Source of the DNA: Cellulosimicrobium protaetiae
Lineage (GTDB): Bacteria; Actinomycetota; Actinomycetes; Actinomycetales; Cellulomonadaceae
NCBI RefSeq assembly: GCF_009708005.2
Contig: NZ_CP052757.1
Span: 1,612,001 to 1,676,000 of the forward strand
Direction of reading: 5' to 3'
DNA: 64,000 nt
Below, in pieces: positions 51,201 through 58,900 of the stretch. A program made the translations under genes and the position numbers. Position 1 is the first letter of the stretch. Each line of letters opens with the position of its first letter. Under the pieces are notes generated by a model. That model had not been told where the DNA came from. It was given only the letters and a program-made list of their open reading frames with translations, and ran no database searches.

Positions 51201-52060
51201 TCGACATCTCCAACGCGAACACGCTCATCCTGGAGCGGGCCGACATGCTCGGCCTGTCGCAGCTCCACCAGCTCCGGGGGCGGGTGGGGCGCGGCCGCGA
51301 GCGCGCGTACGCATACTTCCTCTACCCGCCGGAGCGGCCGCTCACCGAGACGGCGCACGACCGCCTCGCGACCATCGCGGCCCACACCGACCTCGGCGCG
51401 GGCATGCAGGTCGCGATGAAGGACCTCGAGATCCGCGGCGCGGGCAACCTGCTCGGCGGTGAGCAGTCGGGGCACATCGCGGGCGTCGGGTTCGACCTGT
51501 ACGTGCGCATGGTCGGCGAGGCGGTCGCGAACTTCCGGGGCGACGGTCCCGAGGAGCAGCCCGAGATCTCCATCGAGCTCCCGGTCGACGCGCACCTGCC
51601 CGAGTCGTACATCGCGACCGAGCGCCTGCGCCTCGAGGCGTACAAGAAGATCGCCGCCGCCACGGACGCGCCGGAGCTCGCCGAGGTGCGGGCCGAGCTC
51701 GTCGACCGGTACGGCGCGCTGCCCGACGTCGCGTCCGCGCTGTTCGACGTCGCGGACTTCCGCAACCACGCGCGCCGCGCGGGGCTCACGGACGTCACCG
51801 CGCAGGGCAAGTTCATCCGGTTCGCGCCGGTGGACCTCGCCGAGTCGGCACAGCTCCGGCTCAAGCGCCTGTACCCCGGCACGCTGCTCAAGCCGGCGAT
51901 CCGCGCGTTCCTCGTCCCGTACCCGACGACGGCACGCATCGGCGGCCGCCCGCTCCGCGGCGCCGAGGTCCTCACGTGGGCGCGCCAGCTCATCGACGCC
52001 GTGGTCCTCGGCGAGGTGAGCGCGGCGGCGACGGTAGGGACGTCACCAACCACCCGCTGA
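48296..52060 (+). CDS. mfd: Transcription-repair coupling factor
   Basis: A 1254-residue DNA translocase that removes RNA polymerase stalled at lesions and recruits UvrA. Domain order: N-terminal UvrB-homology region (about 1-420, with L-P-S-W-E-T-L-P-H-E-R), an acidic/Ala linker, the CarD-like RNAP-interaction domain (about 560-640, K-A-G-D-F-V-V-H-E-Q-H-G-V-G-R), the helicase motor (Walker A G-D-V-G-Y-G-K-T near 722, D-E-E-Q, S-A-T-P-I-P-R-T) and a C-terminal TRCF domain. ATG 48296 follows GGAGGG by 9 nt. An extra Ala/Gly-rich insert near residue 415 is usual in high-GC homologues. Downstream is a hairpin terminator. Confidence 0.97.
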   Translation: MNLTGILPALLADPAASAAVEHVRARGEADVVGPAGARPPLLAAMTGARATGPVPDGDGTAGGDTAPSGTAWAAGSRPLVVVTATGRDADELAASVRAYLPDELADVVAVLPSWETLPHERLSPRADTVAKRIAVFRRLAHPDAEVGLSGPVRVLVMPVRALLQPVVDGLGELEPVELHAGSTADLTDVAERLVAAAYTRVDMVERRGEFAVRGGILDVFPPTEDHPLRVEFWGDEVSEIRWFAVADQRSLEIAEHGLWAPPCREILLTESVRARAAALVEDLPGATEMLDKLAAGVAVEGMESLAPVLVDRMVPVLELVPDDALLVVDDAERVRRRAHDLVATTEEFLAAAWTGAVAGGKAPVDLSAASFETFAEVRAVAQRRGLGWWTLSSFALDNPDLDVPTEVAPDGGARAAAGAGAPTGTTAAHVGETADGIPTFTIGARDVESYRGDVSRALDDVRGLQHAGWRLVLTTEGHGPAKRMVEQLGAVDTPARLVPRLDDEPEGGIVLVTPAMVGKGFVAPELRLAVFSESDLTGRAGTSTRDMRKMPSRRRNVVDPLQLKAGDFVVHEQHGVGRFVELVQRTLGTGGNAATREYLVIEYASSKRGQPGDRLFVPMDQLDQVTKYTGGESPSLNKMGGADWSKTKSRARKHVKEIAGELIRLYSARMATQGHAFGADTPWQRELEDAFAYVETPDQLATIDEVKADMEKTVPMDRLVCGDVGYGKTEIAIRAAFKAVQDGKQVAVLVPTTLLVQQHLETFSERYAGFPVTVKALSRFQTAKESEETIEGLRQGKVDVVIGTHRLITGSIRFKDLGLVIIDEEQRFGVEHKETLKQLRTNVDVLAMSATPIPRTLEMAVTGIREMSTLATPPEERHPVLTYVGAYEEKQIAAALRRELLREGQVFYVHNKVETIDRTAQRLRELVPEARVGVAHGKMNENQLDQVIRAFWEKELDVLVCTTIIETGLDISNANTLILERADMLGLSQLHQLRGRVGRGRERAYAYFLYPPERPLTETAHDRLATIAAHTDLGAGMQVAMKDLEIRGAGNLLGGEQSGHIAGVGFDLYVRMVGEAVANFRGDGPEEQPEISIELPVDAHLPESYIATERLRLEAYKKIAAATDAPELAEVRAELVDRYGALPDVASALFDVADFRNHARRAGLTDVTAQGKFIRFAPVDLAESAQLRLKRLYPGTLLKPAIRAFLVPYPTTARIGGRPLRGAEVLTWARQLIDAVVLGEVSAAATVGTSPTTR

Positions 52061-52088
52061 CGGACCCACCCCCACCCCTGCCGCCGAA

Positions 52089-52136
52089 CAGGTGGTCCTG
52101 GTGCGTACGTCACCCGTGACGTGCCAGGACCACCTG
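52089..52136 (+). terminator. Hairpin after mfd
   Basis: CAGGTGGTCCTGG (52089-52101) pairs perfectly over 13 bp with 52124-52136. Inside, ACGTCA/TGACGT forms a second 6-bp helix with a CCCG loop. It begins 28 nt after the mfd stop. One arm is repeated again at 52146. Confidence 0.6.
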
Positions 52137-52145
52137 CTCGGGCGA

Positions 52146-52159
52146 CCAGGACCACCTGG
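52146..52159. repeat. Extra copy of the mfd terminator arm
   Basis: CCAGGACCACCTGG (52146-52159) repeats the right arm of the preceding hairpin ten bases later and can itself form a 5-bp hairpin. The three copies in 71 bp may be part of a dispersed intergenic repeat. Confidence 0.5.
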
Positions 52160-52173
52160 TCGGCGTGGTGTGG

Positions 52174-52392
52174 TCAGAACTTGCGGCCGTCGAGGAAGTA
52201 GGCGATGGGGCCGACCCAGTTGACGAGCAGCGCGAGGCCCCACGCGAGCTTGGTGCCGTTCACCTGCTCCGCCGGGCGGCGCAGCAGGTCGCGGTAGGCC
52301 GCGGCGGTGAGCGTGACCTGTGCCGCGCCCACGACCCCGACGGCGATCTTCTGACCCCTGGTCAGGTCCTTCCAGCGGCGCTTGGTCCCCAT
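52174..52392 (-). CDS. PLDc_N-domain small membrane protein
   Basis: A 72-residue protein with two hydrophobic segments, near residues 15-33 and 49-66. The C-terminal W-G-L-A-L-L-V-N-W-V-G-P-I-A-Y-F-L-D-G-R-K matches the PLDc_N (phospholipase D/nuclease N-terminal) small-protein family found alone in many actinobacteria. Function is unknown. There is a short basic N-terminus (M-G-T-K-R-R-W-K). ATG 52392 has GGAGGAG about 9 nt upstream. It is encoded opposite to mfd and amylase. Confidence 0.8.
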   Translation of the reverse strand: MGTKRRWKDLTRGQKIAVGVVGAAQVTLTAAAYRDLLRRPAEQVNGTKLAWGLALLVNWVGPIAYFLDGRKF

Positions 52393-52584
52393 GTCGTCGT
52401 CTCCTCCCGTGGTGCGTACCGCTCGACGCTATGCCGTCGGGGCCCGCGGTGCACGGCCCGCGGGTCAGCCACGAGGTCCCGCCGGCGAGAGCTGCGCGGC
52501 CGGGTAGTGCACCCCGACGCGCGTCACCCGGCCCGGAGCGCGTCGCTCGGCACGGGCGGGTCGACCGGCCGCCACGGAGGAGGC

Positions 52585-52642
52585 GTGACAGCGTGGGGGT
52601 TGCTCTGTAAGGTTGCAGCAACATCCGGAAACTCTCTGCAAC
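52585..52642 (+). promoter_or_regulatory. Amylase promoter with GTTGC/GCAAC operator-like repeats
   Basis: GTGACA (52585-52590), 17 bp, TAAGGT (52608-52613) is a good sigma-70-type promoter. The palindrome GTTGC-A-GCAAC (52612-52622) overlaps the start point, with further half-sites GTTGC (52599-52603) and GCAAC (52638-52642). This resembles LacI-family (MalR-type) operators; the regulator is not in the window. The rest of the 359-bp gap 52393-52751 holds no gene. Confidence 0.6.
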
Positions 52643-52751
52643 GCCGCCGAGTCCGGACGCGCCCGACACCCCGGGGCGCCGTCAGCACCGCGTGGCCCTC
52701 CGTGCTCGATGCCGAGCGCGCCGTCGGCCGCAGCACCTCGAAGGAGCAGCA

Positions 52752-54959
52752 ATGACGCGCACCACTGATCCCGCCGGTCCGCCGGCACCCACCCCGACGC
52801 CCGTCGCCGGTCGCAGTCCCCGGCGAACGTCCAGGCGCACGAACCGCGGGGACGGTCGCCTGCGGCGTCTCGCCGCGGCCACGGCGTCGGCCGCCCTCGC
52901 GCTCGGGGCGGTGCTCGCCGCCACGGCCCCGGTCGCCGCACCCGCCGCGGCGGCGCCGCCCGTGCCCACGCCCGTCGTCGACTCCCCGAACGGCCGGGGC
53001 GACGTGATCCTCAACCTCTTCCAGTGGACGTGGGACTCCGTGGCCGCCGAGTGCACCAGCACCATCGGGCCGGCCGGGTTCGGCTACGTCCAGGTCTCCC
53101 CGCCGCAGGAGACGATCCAGGGCACGGCCTGGTGGACGTCGTACCAGCCCGTGAGCTACCGGATCGACTCGAAGCTCGGCACCCGGGCGGAGTTCGAGAA
53201 CATGGTCGACACGTGCCGTGCGGCCGGCGTCGGCGTCGTCGCGGACGCGGTCCTCAACCACATGGCGGGGGCGGACCAGGGCGGCGGGACGGGGGTCGCG
53301 GGCTCGTCGTACGGCGTCGAGAGCTACCCCGGCCTCTACGGCCCGAACGACTTCAACGACTGCCGGTCGAACATCAGCAACTACGGCGACCGGTACCAGG
53401 TGCAGAACTGCCGCCTGGTCTCGCTCCAGGACCTGCGGACGGGCTCGGAGTACGTCCGCGGCACGATCGCGGGCTACCTCAACGACCTGCTCTCCCTCGG
53501 CGTCGCCGGGTTCCGCATCGACGCCGCGAAGCACATCCCGGCCGCCGACCTCGCGGCGATCAAGGGGAAGCTCACGAACCCGAACGTCTTCTGGGTGCAC
53601 GAGGTCATCGGCGCGCACGGGGAGCCGATCCAGCCCACGGAGTACCTCGGCTCGGGCGACTCGCACGAGTTCCACTACGGGCGCGACCTCAAGTCCCGGT
53701 TCGACGGCCAGATCAAGGACCTGCGCACCATCGGGGACGGCAAGCTGCCGTCGGACCGGGCGGGCGTGTTCGTCGACAACCACGACACCGAGCGCAACGG
53801 CGAGACCATGAGCTACAAGTGGGGCGCCAAGTACAAGCTCGCCAACGCGTTCATGCTCTCGTGGCCGTACGGCGCGCCGAGCGTCTACTCGGGCTACACG
53901 TGGACCGACAAGGACGCGGGCGCACCCGGGGCCTCCGCGACGGCGGTCCCCGACGCGAGCTGCGCGAGCAGCGCGTGGGTCTGCACGCAGCGCTGGACCG
54001 AGATCGCGGGCATGGTCGGCTTCCACAACGCCGTCGCCGGGACCGCGGTCACGAACTGGTGGGACGACGGGAACAACCACGTCGCGTACGGCCGCGGTAG
54101 CAAGGGGTACGTGACGCTCAACAACACCGCGAACGCCGTCACCCGCACCTACCAGACGTCGCTCCCCGCCGGGACGTACTGCGACGTCGTCGCCTCGAAG
54201 GACTGCTCGAAGACGGTCACCGTCTCGGGGTCCGGCACCTTCACCGCGACGGTCCCGGCGTACGGGGCGCTCGCGCTGCACGTCGAGGCCGCGGACGACG
54301 GCGGCACCGGCGGCCCCGGACCCGTCGACCCGTCAGGGACGACGACCGTCTTCTACGCGACGGGCGGCTGGAACGCGTACAACGTCCACTACCGCGTCGG
54401 CACGGGTGCCTGGACCGCCGTGCCCGGCGCCGCGATGACCGCCGCCTGCACGGGCTGGGTCTCGAAGGAGATCGCCCTGCCGGACGGGGCGACGGGACCG
54501 GCCGCGACCATCACGGCGGCGTTCACGAACGGCTCCGGCTCGTGGGACAACAACGGCGGAAAGGACTACTCGCTGAGCGGCGCCGCCGTCGCGGTCTCGG
54601 GTGGGACGGTTACGGCCGGGGACCCGTGCGACGACGACGGCGAGGGGCCCGGACCGGTCGACGGCCAGGGCGACGCGTCGTTCGCCGTGACCGCGACGAC
54701 GACCTGGGGGCAGGGCGTGCTCGTCGTCGGGAGCATCCCCGCGCTCGGGTCGTGGGCGCCCGCGAACGGCGTCGCGCTCTCCGCGGGGACCTACCCCGTC
54801 TGGACCGCGACCCTCGACCTCCCGGCCGGGACGTCGTTCGCGTACAAGTACGTCAAGCGCGACGGCGGCGGCAACATCGTCTGGGAGAGCGGGAGCAACC
54901 GCACCGCAACCGTCGGTCAGGACGGCACGGTGACCTTGTCGGACACCTGGCGGTCGTAG
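52752..54959 (+). CDS. Extracellular alpha-amylase with CBM25- and CBM20-like modules
   Basis: A 735-residue secreted starch hydrolase. A long basic N-region precedes the signal core (about 40-70), ending A-P-A-A-A-A. The GH13 barrel (about 80-430) has nucleophile D257 in G-F-R-I-D-A-A-K-H, acid/base E284 in W-V-H-E-V, and transition-state D345 in F-V-D-N-H-D-T-E-R. The beta-domain C ends near 510. A CBM25-like starch-binding module (about 530-630, F-Y-A-T-G-G-W) and a CBM20-like one (about 640-735, V-V-G-S-I-P-A-L-G-S-W) follow. ATG 52752 has AAGGAG 6 nt upstream. Substrate-controlled by the operator-like repeats, by inference. Confidence 0.93.
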   Translation: MTRTTDPAGPPAPTPTPVAGRSPRRTSRRTNRGDGRLRRLAAATASAALALGAVLAATAPVAAPAAAAPPVPTPVVDSPNGRGDVILNLFQWTWDSVAAECTSTIGPAGFGYVQVSPPQETIQGTAWWTSYQPVSYRIDSKLGTRAEFENMVDTCRAAGVGVVADAVLNHMAGADQGGGTGVAGSSYGVESYPGLYGPNDFNDCRSNISNYGDRYQVQNCRLVSLQDLRTGSEYVRGTIAGYLNDLLSLGVAGFRIDAAKHIPAADLAAIKGKLTNPNVFWVHEVIGAHGEPIQPTEYLGSGDSHEFHYGRDLKSRFDGQIKDLRTIGDGKLPSDRAGVFVDNHDTERNGETMSYKWGAKYKLANAFMLSWPYGAPSVYSGYTWTDKDAGAPGASATAVPDASCASSAWVCTQRWTEIAGMVGFHNAVAGTAVTNWWDDGNNHVAYGRGSKGYVTLNNTANAVTRTYQTSLPAGTYCDVVASKDCSKTVTVSGSGTFTATVPAYGALALHVEAADDGGTGGPGPVDPSGTTTVFYATGGWNAYNVHYRVGTGAWTAVPGAAMTAACTGWVSKEIALPDGATGPAATITAAFTNGSGSWDNNGGKDYSLSGAAVAVSGGTVTAGDPCDDDGEGPGPVDGQGDASFAVTATTTWGQGVLVVGSIPALGSWAPANGVALSAGTYPVWTATLDLPAGTSFAYKYVKRDGGGNIVWESGSNRTATVGQDGTVTLSDTWRS

Positions 54960-54976
54960 ACCGCACCTGCCCATCC

Positions 54977-55084
54977 CGCCGAGCGTGCGGTCGTGGCGCG
55001 TGCCGACGACCGCGTGGGCCACGACCGCATGCTCGACCGGCGCGCGAACCGCGGGCTCGACCGGCGCGAACCGCACGCTCGGCG
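54977..55084. repeat. Intergenic element with two competing inverted repeats
   Basis: Between amylase and mazG, 54977-54991 pairs over 15 bp with 55070-55084. TGCGGTCGTGGC (54986-54997) pairs over 12 bp with 55018-55029. The two helices share six bases and cannot form together. The centre has a near-duplicate of GCTCGACCGGCGCG. One form may terminate the amylase transcript. Confidence 0.45.
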
Positions 55085-55088
55085 AACC

Positions 55089-55094
55089 TACGAT
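55089..55094 (+). promoter_or_regulatory. -10 element of mazG (leaderless start)
   Basis: TACGAT ends 6 nt before the GTG at 55101, so the transcript should start at the start codon. There is no Shine-Dalgarno at this start. Confidence 0.5.
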
Positions 55095-55100
55095 GAACCG

Positions 55101-55859
55101 GTGACCGCCCCCGAGCCCCCGGCCGCACCGGCCGAGCACGAGCCTGCGCGCGACCGGGCGTCCGGTGCCGCGACCGACCCGCTGCGCGACGTCGTCGCCG
55201 TCATGGACCGGCTCTACTCCCCGGGTGGGTGCCCGTGGGACCGCGAGCAGACGCACGAGTCGCTCGTGCGGTACCTGCTCGAGGAGGCGCACGAGCTCGC
55301 CGACGCCATCGAGACCGGAGACCGCGCGGGGATGCGCGAGGAGCTCGGCGACCTGCTGCTCCAGGTCCTGTTCCACGCCCGCATCGCGAGCGAGGAGCCG
55401 GACCCCTTCACCGTCGACGACGTCGCGGCGGACCTCGCGGCCAAGCTCGTCCGGCGCCACCCGCACGTGTTCGCCGACGCCGAGGCGACCGACCTGCACC
55501 AGCAGTGGGACGCGATCAAGAAGGCCGAGAAGCAGCGCACGTCCGTGCTCGAGGGCATCTCGCACACGCAGGGCGCGCTCGCCCGCGCGCAGAAGGTCCT
55601 CAGCCGCGCCGCACGCGGCGGCCTCGCGGACGTCGTCGGGGAGGCGCTCGCCGGTGGGGCACGCGCCGACACCGACACCGACACCGACGTCGGCCCCGAC
55701 GGCGGCGCGGACCCGACGGCGGACGAGAGGCTGGGGCGCGAGCTGCTCGCCCTCGTGGCGCGCGCCGAGGCAGACGGGATCGACGCGGAGGCCGCGCTGC
55801 GTCGCGAGCTGCGGCGGGTCGAGGGCGTGATCGTCGTCGCCGAGAGGAGCGGCGACTGA
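55101..55859 (+). CDS. mazG: Nucleoside triphosphate pyrophosphohydrolase
   Basis: A 252-residue MazG-family NTP pyrophosphohydrolase that clears aberrant (d)NTPs to NMP and PPi. The catalytic helical core shows G-G-C-P-W-D-R-E-Q-T-H, the metal-binding L-L-E-E-A-H-E-L-A-D-A-I and E-E-L-G-D-L-L-L-Q-V-L-F-H-A, then R-R-H-P-H-V-F. An Asp/Thr-rich low-complexity insert (three T-D units) near residue 195 separates the core from a C-terminal helical region. A GTG at 55101 is chosen because of the -10 exactly 6 nt upstream; it adds a 30-residue Pro/Ala-rich start. Convergent with the peroxidase gene. Confidence 0.92.
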   Translation: MTAPEPPAAPAEHEPARDRASGAATDPLRDVVAVMDRLYSPGGCPWDREQTHESLVRYLLEEAHELADAIETGDRAGMREELGDLLLQVLFHARIASEEPDPFTVDDVAADLAAKLVRRHPHVFADAEATDLHQQWDAIKKAEKQRTSVLEGISHTQGALARAQKVLSRAARGGLADVVGEALAGGARADTDTDTDVGPDGGADPTADERLGRELLALVARAEADGIDAEAALRRELRRVEGVIVVAERSGD

Positions 55860-55882
55860 TCCCGCAACCGCTGGCACGACGG

Positions 55883-55912
55883 GGGGGTCCGTCGCCGGAG
55901 CGACGGACCCCC
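55883..55912. terminator. Bidirectional terminator between mazG and the peroxidase gene
   Basis: A 13-bp stem GGGGGTCCGTCGC (55883-55895) pairs with 55900-55912 around CGGA, in the 124-bp gap of two convergent genes. Confidence 0.8.
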
Positions 55913-55983
55913 TCGCCGTCAGGAGGGCGGCCCGGTGGAGAGGGGACCGGTGCCGGCCGGGCCCCGCGGGCCGCTCTACCTTG

Positions 55984-58900
55984 TCAGGGGCCACCCGTCA
56001 CCGTGGAGACGGTCGAGACCACCGTCTCCACGGTGCCCTGGTCGTCCGTGTAGGCGACCACGACCCGGATCTGGTGACCGGCCTCGGCGGCGGTCACCTG
56101 GAAGGCCGTCGGCACCACGTTGCCCAGGACCCGCACCGTGGCGAACCCGTCGGTCGACGCCTGCCACGTGTACGTGATCCCCGCCTCCGACGACTCCTCG
56201 AGCCCGTCCCCGTCGGTGAACCCGCCGAGGTTGAGCCCGCTGCCGACCGTCACGACCTCCGGCGACAGCACGGGCTGCGTCGGGACGTCGTTGACGTTCA
56301 CGACCGCCGGGAGCGCGTCGGAGACGATCGACCGGAGCTGGCCCTGGTCGTCACGGAACGTGACCACCACCCGGAGCAACATCCCGCCGTCCCCGTCACC
56401 CGGGGTGAACGTGTCGACGCGACCGTTCGGCGCGTCGGGCAGGGTGTCGCCCGTGGCGGAGGGCTCCCACTCCTCGCCGCCCTCTCCCAGCTGCCACGCG
56501 AACCGGATGTTCGTCGGGTTCTGGACGAGGGAGTCGTCGAAGACGACCGTGGCCGCGAGGGGCAGGTCCTCCGTCGGCGGGTCGATCTGGCCTGCGAACG
56601 TGACGGACCCGAAGGACGGGCACGCCTCCATCGTGGCCAGGACGAGGCAGCCGTCGCCGAACTGCAGCATCTCGACGTTGCGGAGGACGTCGCGACCGTC
56701 GCTCTCCTCGAGTTCTGCCGCGCCCGTGTGCTCGACGGCGGTGTAGCCGTCGCCGAGGTCGGTCACCTCGTACGCCTCCCGGTCGAACTGATAGACCGCC
56801 GTGTCGATCACGCCGTCCGCCTCGTCGTCCTCAACGATCTCGCGGACGATCGAGATGTCGCCCGGGTTGATCTCGCCCGAGAAGACTCGGGTCTGGAGCT
56901 GCGCCGCGTTGTCGAAGCGTTCGTCGCCGACGGCGAGCTGCACGCGCAGGTATGCGTCGCCGTCGATGAAGTCGTTCCCGCCCCGACCTTCGACGAGGTC
57001 GGAGCCCGGCCCCCCGATGAGCAGGTTGCTCTGCCCGTCCTGGTCGGCCGCGAGAGGGTCGTCCATGAACCGCAGCGCGTAGTCCTCGTGCCCGCCGCCC
57101 GGTCGGAGGATGGCCTCCAGCCCGGGGAACAGGTCGAGGGTCTCCTGCGTCATCTTGTGCAGCGGCACCTCGTTGTCCGGGATGTCGTCGACGCCGAAGC
57201 CCTGCCCGCGCAGGACGTCGTTGCCGCCACCGCCGGAGAGCGCCTCGACGAGGTCGTACCGGTCGCGGACCGCCTGGACGTCCGGGCGCTGCAGCGTTGA
57301 GAACCTCAGATCGGCGTCCACGCCGCCGTTCTCGCCGTAGTACGTCACCCAGTCGTAGCCGATGGCGCCCTCGTGCCGGTCAGTGCCGAAGGCTCGGCCG
57401 ACGAGCACGTCGTCGCCACCCTCACCCTCGATGTCGTCGTTGCCCGGTCCGCCGACCACGACGTCGTTCCCTCCGATCGTGTCGTTCTGGAACTGGTTCG
57501 CGTTGTCGCCCTGGGCCAGGTCGGCGTGCGAGCCGCCCTGGATCCAGTCGTCACCCTCGCCGCCGAAGACGTTCGTGCGCCCGGCACCGCCGAGCACCAC
57601 GTCGTTCCCCGTGCCGGCGAAGATGTCGTTCGGCGTGTCGTTGCCGCCCACCACGAAGTCGTTCCCGTGGCTCGCGAGCAGCAGGTTCACGCCGGGACCG
57701 CCGTTGATGGCGTCGTTGCCGAGGCCACCCTTGATGTTGTCGTCGCCGAAGCTGTCCGTGAGGATGTCGTCGCCCGGTCCACCGATGATCTCGTCGTTCC
57801 CGGAACCACCCTCGATGCGGTCGTTCCCGCCGTAGCCCCACAGCGCGTCGTCACCCTGGCCGCCGCGGATGCGGTCCGCCTCGGTCCGGTTGCCGTGGAT
57901 CTCGACGTGCTCGTCGCCGTCCCACCGATACGTTCCGTCGCCCATCTGGGTCAGCTGCGACGGCCAGGGGTCGGGCAGGTTCTCGAGGTCGAGCGACGGG
58001 TCCGGGACGGAGAAGATGTCCGCCGGGAGGAGCGACGCGTCCGTGTTGCGCTGGATGAGCTTGGCGAACGAGTTCGCCTCGAGCGCCGCGAAGAGCTGGT
58101 TCCCCTGGTTGCGGAACAGGTAGTAGAACCGGTCGCCGAACTGCAGGTTCTCCAGCTGCTTCTCGAACACGAAGTTGAACGTCGAGCCGAGCATGCCGCC
58201 GAACGGGTCGAGAGCCTCGGCGAGGCCACCCGTCCAGAAGTCGACGTTCTCGAGCCCCGTCGTCGTCAGGCCGTCGGGCTGGTTCGCCCACGCGCCCGTG
58301 CTGTGCACGAAGTCGAGCCGGTCGGCCGGGAGGTCGGCAGGCACGGGAGGTGGCGGGGTGAGCTGCTGCTGGATCGCCGGGCTGATGACGCCCGTACCAC
58401 CGAGCAGCGTGACGCGGTCCGCGCCGAGGCGAGCGAGCTCCGCCAGCACTCCCGGAGGAGCAGCCGTCGGCGGGACGAGCAGGAGCGGAGCACCGCTCAG
58501 ACCGGCGACGGGTGCTGCCGCCAACGCGTCCGGGAAGTTGCTCCCGGTCGCGACGAACGCCGCCGGCGCACCTGACGGGTAGGCGTACTGGCTGATGAGC
58601 AGCGCCGTCTGGTATCGGTCTGCTCCACCCAGGCGGGTGACCCCGCCGTCGGTGTAGGTGCCGAGCTGGGTCTGTACGGCAGGACTGACGACGCCCGCGC
58701 CGCCCAGGACGACGATCCGACCGGGGTCCAGACGATCGAGCTCTGCCTGGACCGCGGCCGGGATCGAGCCCTGCGTGACGAGCAGGATGGGTGCGCCGTC
58801 GCGAGCGGCGACCGCCCCGCCGGCGAGCGCGTCGGGGAAGTTCTCCCCGCTCGCGACGTAGACGACGTCGACGCCCGGGGCGAAGACCGTGGCGCTGATG

